From Rhodopseudomonas palustris JSC-3b (GTDB lineage Bacteria; Pseudomonadota; Alphaproteobacteria; Rhizobiales; Xanthobacteraceae), in contig KI632513.1 in the NCBI GenBank assembly GCA_000504425.1, positions 611,999 through 675,998 of the forward strand: a stretch of 64,000 bases of DNA. Direction: 5' to 3'. Shown here one piece after another: positions 62,233 through 64,000 of the stretch. Each line of letters begins with the position of its first letter. The stretch's first letter is position 1. A program made the translations under genes and the position numbers. The notes below the pieces were generated by a model that had not been told where the DNA came from, searched no databases, and saw only the letters and a program-made list of their open reading frames with translations.

Positions 62233-63309
62233 ATGGCCATGACACGCGACTTGCTGCGGGCCGGGCTGATCCTGCTGGCGGTGGTGCTGCTGCCGATTGG
62301 CGCGGCGGCGGGCGAGGCCGTGCCGGAGGCTGCGCCGCCTTCGCCGCCAGCGGTACCTGCTGTGCCAGCTGCCCCATCGCCGCCGGCCGCGCCAGCCGCC
62401 GAGCCGTCATCTGCTGCGCCCGCGGCCGAGCCCGCTAAAACTGAGCCCACCCAAGCCGAGCCCGCCAAACCAGCCGAGCCGCAGCCGCCCGCAGCGCCGC
62501 CTTCCGCGCAGGCCAACACCCGCGAGGCGATCTGCCTGATGATCGAATCCGCGGCCAAGGCGCATGATCTGCCGCTCGAGTTCTTTGCCCGGGTGATCTG
62601 GCAGGAGAGCCGCTTTCAGCCCGGCGCCATCGGCCCGGTGACGCGCAGTGGCCAGCGCGCCCAGGGCATCGCCCAGTTCATGCCCGGCACCGCGAGTGAA
62701 CGGCGGCTGCTCGATCCATTCGATCCGGTGCAGGCGCTGCCAAAATCCGCCGAGTTCTTGGCCGAGCTGCGCCAGCGCTTTGGCAATCTCGGGCTGGCGG
62801 CTGCGGCCTACAATGCCGGACCGCGCCGGGTGCAGGAATGGATCGCCGGCATCGGGCCGATGCCGCTGGAAACCCGCAACTACGTGCTGGCGATTACTGG
62901 CGCCACGGTCGATGATTGGGCGTCAGGCGCCAAGGCCAAGCTGGCCGAGACGCCGTCGCCGCGCGACTGCCGCGCTTTGATGGCCTTGCTCGACCGCGCG
63001 CCCAATCTGTTTGTCAGCGAGCTGGCGCAGCGCGTGAAACTTGGCGTCGATCGGCCGTGGGGCGTGCAGCTCGCCGCCGGTTTTAACCGCGACCGTGCCT
63101 TGATGAGTTATGCGCGGGCGATGACGAAGCTCAGCAGCGTGATCGGCGATCAGGACCCGAGCCTGCTCGGCTCGCTATTCCGCAGCCGCGGCACACGCAC
63201 GTTCTATCAGGTGCGGATCGGCACCGACACGCGCGAAGCGGCCAACGAACTGTGCACCAAGATCCGCCGCGCCGGCGGCGCCTGTCTGGTGCTGCGCAAC
63301 CGTGGCTGA
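62233..63309 (+). CDS. Exported lytic transglycosylase (SLT) with C-terminal SPOR-like domain
   Basis: The 358-residue protein has a signal peptide (LLRAGLILLAVVLLPIGAAAG), an Ala/Pro-rich linker (about 22-98) and an SLT domain. The catalytic Glu is in VIWQESRFQPGAIG, near residue 127; the motifs GIAQFMPGTA and LAAAAYNAGPRRVQEW follow. The last 40 residues (TFYQVRIGTDTREAANELC) resemble a SPOR domain. It cleaves peptidoglycan glycan strands, probably at division sites. The ATG at 62233 is used; 62239 is equivalent. Confidence 0.93.
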   Translation: MAMTRDLLRAGLILLAVVLLPIGAAAGEAVPEAAPPSPPAVPAVPAAPSPPAAPAAEPSSAAPAAEPAKTEPTQAEPAKPAEPQPPAAPPSAQANTREAICLMIESAAKAHDLPLEFFARVIWQESRFQPGAIGPVTRSGQRAQGIAQFMPGTASERRLLDPFDPVQALPKSAEFLAELRQRFGNLGLAAAAYNAGPRRVQEWIAGIGPMPLETRNYVLAITGATVDDWASGAKAKLAETPSPRDCRALMALLDRAPNLFVSELAQRVKLGVDRPWGVQLAAGFNRDRALMSYARAMTKLSSVIGDQDPSLLGSLFRSRGTRTFYQVRIGTDTREAANELCTKIRRAGGACLVLRNRG

Positions 63310-63342
63310 TACCAACGGACATTGATACCAACCCATCCGCAT

Positions 63343-63432
63343 GTCATGGCCGGGCTCCGTCCCGGCCATCCACGTCTTTGATCTTGCAGCGCTTTCAAGA
63401 CGTGGATACCCGCGACAAGCGCGGGCATGACG
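63343..63432. repeat. Dispersed MAGLVPAI-type intergenic repeat, copy 2 (inverted)
   Basis: ATGGCCGGGCTCCGTCCCGG and GACAAGCGCGGGCATGACG repeat the copy at 49331-49412 in opposite orientation. It is flanked by GATACCAAC twice on the left (63308-63316 and 63324-63332) and GTTGGTAT on the right (63450-63457). Confidence 0.8.
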
Positions 63433-63466
63433 AGTCAATGGTAGGAGCCGTTGGTATGAGACGGCG

Positions 63467-63826
63467 TCATATCTCGTTGTTGAACTTATCGAGCCGCTCT
63501 TGCAGCGAGCGCAGGGTGCGTTCGGTCGAGCGCAGCCGCAGCATGGTGTCGAGCGGCATCTCGTCATGGGTGATCTTGGTCGGCAGCAGCGCCAGTCCGG
63601 CCTCGCGGTGGCTCTGCCAGACCACCTCGGCGGCATAAGTGACGCCCTTGCTCGGAATGATCAGATCGAGCTGACGGGGCAGCACCTCAATGGCGTCCAG
63701 CTCGATCTTGACACCCAGCGGCGTATAGTTGCGTATGATGCAATCGAGGGTTGAATAGCGCTGATGAAAGGCGAGGCGCCCGCCGTAGAAGACCCGCCCG
63801 CGAAAAGCTCGCCGCCGCTCCAGCAT
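63467..63826 (-). CDS. PilZ-domain protein, second copy
   Basis: The 119-residue protein has a PilZ domain with R-x-x-x-R in ERRRAFRGR and N-x-T-x-x-G in IRNYTPLGVKIEL, where the usual Ser is Thr. A C-terminal helix (LRLRSTERTLRSLQERLDKF) resembles that of the other PilZ protein, suggesting the two are paralogues. c-di-GMP binding is likely but the Ser-to-Thr change should be tested. The ATG at 63826 has GGGGAAG upstream; the frame opens at 63901. Nothing supported lies between this start and the window end. Confidence 0.85.
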   Translation of the reverse strand: MLERRRAFRGRVFYGGRLAFHQRYSTLDCIIRNYTPLGVKIELDAIEVLPRQLDLIIPSKGVTYAAEVVWQSHREAGLALLPTKITHDEMPLDTMLRLRSTERTLRSLQERLDKFNNEI

Positions 63827-64000
63827 TGCACTTCCCCGTGTAATTTCGACGAATGCTATCAGCGGTTGTGGTTGGCGGGAAGTTCGACTCCCTGTAATCA
63901 AGCCAATAGGGTTAATCGACCGCTTGAGGCGGCTGATGGCGGCCGCGTCCGGCCGGCTTGCTGATCACGGAGTCCGATGGCGCTTCCTTCCCCTGATTCA

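Overview
The window is GC-rich chromosomal DNA from an alphaproteobacterium, most likely a member of the Nitrobacteraceae (Rhodopseudomonas/Bradyrhizobium group). The grounds are the gene set (fused indolepyruvate:ferredoxin oxidoreductase, separate pccB and pccA, lysine-rich histone-H1-like protein, GCG_CRPN-type secreted protein, DUF1489, ATP12) and two kinds of intergenic repeat that I know from this group: the hairpin beginning AGCTTCGGTTCTGA, and the 'ATGGCCGGG...' repeat that translates as MAGLVPAI. Assignment below family level is a guess. The window holds about 54 protein genes and two tRNAs. I see no rRNA, CRISPR, insertion sequence, prophage or obvious genomic island.

Layout. 0-8.6 kb: end of rarA, DUF2721, YjbQ, a double-Cache chemoreceptor, a periplasmic Ntn amidase, an RluA-type pseudouridine synthase, a proline-rich exported protein and the F1-ATPase chaperone ATP12. 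8.6-11.6 kb: a FliK-like and a soluble FlhB-C-like protein overlapping by 4 bp, then a class D beta-lactamase. 11.8-15.3 kb: pccB, a small GCG_CRPN protein, a DUF1295 membrane enzyme and a small membrane protein. 15.5-22 kb: a catabolic-looking run on one strand (indolepyruvate oxidoreductase, MaoC hydratase, DapA-family aldolase, NUDIX). 22-31 kb: signalling genes (PAS histidine kinase without a linked response regulator, AraC regulator, 4HB chemoreceptor, diguanylate cyclase), a small exported cysteine protein behind a strong hairpin, and tRNA-Arg. 31.7-41.5 kb: H1-like protein, photolyase, DUF2177, pccA coupled to an isocitrate-lyase-family enzyme and acylphosphatase, a PepSY protein, lipB, fliN-like and tRNA-Leu. 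41.6-50.3 kb: two paralogous polysaccharide deacetylases, aldo/keto reductase, YdcF, DUF3253, GST, small unknowns, DUF1489 and panC. 50.4-64 kb: VWA protein, membrane J-protein, SPOR-type DD-carboxypeptidase, TadG-like VWA protein, clpS-clpA, a GT39-type glycosyltransferase and a lytic transglycosylase flanked by two PilZ proteins.

How genes connect. pccB and pccA lie about 22 kb apart but encode two halves of one biotin enzyme, and both have GCAAAT words just upstream. clpS and clpA form the N-degron adaptor/unfoldase pair. The diguanylate cyclase and two PilZ proteins suggest c-di-GMP control. The deacetylases, DD-carboxypeptidase, lytic transglycosylase and TadG protein concern the cell envelope. 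Most of the window is ordinary core genome. The least explained items are non-coding: a start-site-occluding hairpin, repeated words upstream of the AraC gene, and two families of dispersed repeats.
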